Below, piece after piece: positions 62,481 through 64,000 of a stretch of DNA of 64,000 nucleotides. Every line of letters begins with the position of its first letter. Position 1 is the first letter of the stretch. The translations under genes were made by a program, and so were the position numbers. The notes beneath the pieces were generated by a model that worked only from the letters and a program-made list of their open reading frames with translations, did not search any database and was not told the DNA's origin. Origin of the DNA: Chitinophaga pinensis (lineage in GTDB: Bacteria; Bacteroidota; Bacteroidia; Chitinophagales; Chitinophagaceae); the NCBI GenBank assembly GCA_943333125.1, contig CALQSB010000003.1:55579-119578 (forward strand), read 5' to 3'.

Positions 62481-63072
62481 TTGAATCAGTGTAACTCCAT
62501 TTTACAGTCACCTCGTCCTCAGTACTCGAATTGTTGATTATAGTAATGCCCCTGCAACTTTTACCAGGAAGCCACGTAAGCTGTCTGATTTTATCAGGTG
62601 CGATTTTTTTCACCAAAAAAATTCTTTTTACCTGATTAGATTCGGGATCAATATAAATATCCCAGTGTTTCCAAGGGATAGTGTCTGGTAAATTATTTTC
62701 AACATCATAAGTCAAAGTAATGGCATTAATAGATTGGTCAAAAAATTTACTTTCTTTAAAAAATGGAGAATAACTTGCCGAATCAATAAGTGGAGTATAA
62801 AATTCATTAAATAAAACATCAAGTTGTTCTTTTTTCAACCAGATACTATCCGACTTGCCATTATTCACTGTTATTTTTAATAGACGAGCATTTGATTTTT
62901 TTATTTCCATAATTTGCCCTTTTAAGAATTCGCCAACAGGAAAAATTGTAGGAAAGTTTATAGTGGTATCAAGTTCACTGAAAGCATTAGACGCTGTTTC
63001 TGTATTTGTTTTTGCATTGTTACAGGAGAAAATAAAAAGAGCTGTAATTATCGGTAAATAGAACTTCATCAT
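62470..63072 (-). CDS. Small lipoprotein, function unknown
   Basis: A 200-residue lipoprotein with signal peptide and lipobox IFSC (lipidated C17). The rest is beta-rich with ILYIDPES-like pattern (HWDIYIDPESNQVKRIFLVKK) and ends in VTVKWSYTDSNDQ. I do not recognise the family. It overlaps the uvrC start by 11 bases, so the two are probably translated from one mRNA; whether it has a role connected to repair is unknown. The second of two adjacent ATG codons (63069) is an equally possible start. Confidence 0.72.
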   Translation of the reverse strand: MMKFYLPIITALFIFSCNNAKTNTETASNAFSELDTTINFPTIFPVGEFLKGQIMEIKKSNARLLKITVNNGKSDSIWLKKEQLDVLFNEFYTPLIDSASYSPFFKESKFFDQSINAITLTYDVENNLPDTIPWKHWDIYIDPESNQVKRIFLVKKIAPDKIRQLTWLPGKSCRGITIINNSSTEDEVTVKWSYTDSNDQ

Positions 63073-63142
63073 AAAATTAAATAGCTCTGAAAAAAGGTTA
63101 AATTAAAATTGTCAACAGTTGATTAATTAATACATCAAAAAT

Positions 63143-64000
63143 TTAAAGGACTCTGGAAATACCAAATTTCAACCCAATGTTGTATAATTTTTCATTATAG
63201 AGATATCTGTTATCAAAAGTAGAGAACAACTGATATCTAAATTGTGGTCCGGCATTTATTGATGTTCCGTTTTTGAGTGTATAACTTAAAAAAGTTTCCA
63301 CACTTGAATTCAGATTCCATTTGCGCAAAAAAGATTCATCCTGTGTATAATTATTTCTGTCTGGAGAATTGAAATAAGGATTACTGCCTACCATATAACT
63401 AGGCTGTACAGTCGCGCCTGCATACCACTGTAGTTTTTTATTGCCAGCTATTTTAAATTCGCTGCCAATTGGCAATGAAATCTGATAAGTGTTACTGTTC
63501 ATACTGTTATTCTCTTCTGTATTAATATTCGATATCGAAGATATTGGAGAAGCCGAAGAGGAGTAACCATCGTTAACCTGAACGAATGCGAAACCAGAGT
63601 ATTTATTGGCGTTGACTATTGATTTATATTTAGAATAATTTAATTGCATACCTGCCTTTAATCTGATAAATTTCGAAATATTTAATAGAAAAGTCCCTCC
63701 GGCTTCAAAGTTATAACCAGGAAGATGCCGGAATTGATAATTGTCGTTTTTGTTTTTTTCAGAGATTGCACTGTTCATTGCGGTTTCGGAAACACTATTT
63801 AACTCAGTGTTTTTGTACATATTCAGGTAACCAACAGATGAGGATGCATAGATCTGATAAGAAAAATTATTGTTCGTTTTGATCTCTGCATTATTTTGGA
63901 TTTGAGTAGCCAAAACTTTATCTGATGTATTGTTTTTTATGATTAATCTATTATTTATAGCAACAAGATTTGAAGTTTCCGATGGAACAGATTCGTTAAC
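63143..64000 (-). CDS. Outer-membrane beta-barrel protein, 5' end outside the window
   Basis: The C-terminal ~285 residues of a larger protein. The frame is open to the right edge (the N-terminal visible part VNESVPSETSNLVAINNRL is not an initiation region), so this is a partial gene; a TTG at 63913 is not a credible start. The visible part shows repeated amphipathic strands with glycines and aromatics (YQIYASSSVGYLNMYK, KLQWYAGATVQPSYMVGS, TSINAGPQFRYQLFS) and ends LYNIGLKFGISRVL, consistent with a beta-barrel of the outer membrane. Function unknown. Confidence 0.75.
   Translation of the reverse strand, partial: VNESVPSETSNLVAINNRLIIKNNTSDKVLATQIQNNAEIKTNNNFSYQIYASSSVGYLNMYKNTELNSVSETAMNSAISEKNKNDNYQFRHLPGYNFEAGGTFLLNISKFIRLKAGMQLNYSKYKSIVNANKYSGFAFVQVNDGYSSSASPISSISNINTEENNSMNSNTYQISLPIGSEFKIAGNKKLQWYAGATVQPSYMVGSNPYFNSPDRNNYTQDESFLRKWNLNSSVETFLSYTLKNGTSINAGPQFRYQLFSTFDNRYLYNEKLYNIGLKFGISRVL

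Noticed and set aside
63143..63913. Complete gene starting with TTG at 63913
   Set aside because: The frame stays open to the window edge and the residues upstream look like normal coding sequence, so the gene is simply cut off by the window.

Overview
The window is AT-rich chromosomal DNA from a member of the Bacteroidota, most likely Chitinophagaceae/Chitinophagales. The evidence is the gldK-gldL-gldM-gldN cluster of the type IX secretion (T9SS)/gliding machinery, secreted proteins with T9SS type A and type B C-terminal sorting domains, DUF4271 and DUF6150 proteins, a class II ribonucleotide reductase, a degenerate DksA-like protein, and recurrent TAnnTTTG promoter elements typical of the phylum. 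The family-level placement is inference from protein style; no rRNA gene is present. No tRNA, rRNA, CRISPR array or prophage was seen.

Layout. 0-3.5 kb: tail of an unknown gene, a YkuK-like protein, a secreted metzincin-type protease with T9SS tail, a small exported protein and a DCC-family protein. 3.5-10.7 kb: a minus-strand housekeeping block (pdhC, dnaX, a GNAT-like protein, a sterol-desaturase-type membrane enzyme, frr, a WecA/TagO-type transferase). 10.9-20 kb: an N-terminal transketolase subunit, a LolC/E-type permease with rbfA, an MsbA-like ABC exporter, a DksA-like protein with a histone-H1-like tail and ileS. 20-34.4 kb: an AraC regulator with a cysteine cluster, gyrB with a small downstream gene, a large lectin/PKD adhesin with a T9SS type B tail, mfd, a flavin reductase, an exported alpha/beta hydrolase with a DUF6150 repeat protein, and glyS.

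34.4-37.5 kb is the one clearly accessory pocket. It holds ten copies of a 20-bp palindrome (consensus CCCACCGTTGAAACGGTGGG), mostly arranged as inverted pairs. Three pairs form a tandem array of about 170-180 bp per unit directly upstream of a small Y1 (IS200/RAYT-like) transposase. The same pocket holds an FN3-LamG lipoprotein, a solitary XRE-type regulator and a second unrelated palindrome. This looks like a REP/BIME-RAYT system in a Bacteroidota genome and is the most interesting part of the window.

37.5-64 kb: class II RNR (nrdJ), dtd, a MazG-like pyrophosphohydrolase, a PhoD-like phosphatase, a YcxB-like membrane protein, a GNAT acetyltransferase, the acpP-fabF-rnc-gpsA cluster, an outer-membrane protein, hemW, an Omp85-like protein, DUF4271, hemD, a YyaL-type thioredoxin-fold protein, gldK, gldLMN, uvrC, a small lipoprotein and a partial beta-barrel protein running off the right edge. 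Several intrinsic terminators and TAnnTTTG elements allow transcription units to be proposed: gldK is separated from gldLMN by a terminator and has its own -7 element, acpP has a well-formed -33/-7 promoter, and glyS has a -7 element so close to its ATG that a nearly leaderless mRNA is predicted.
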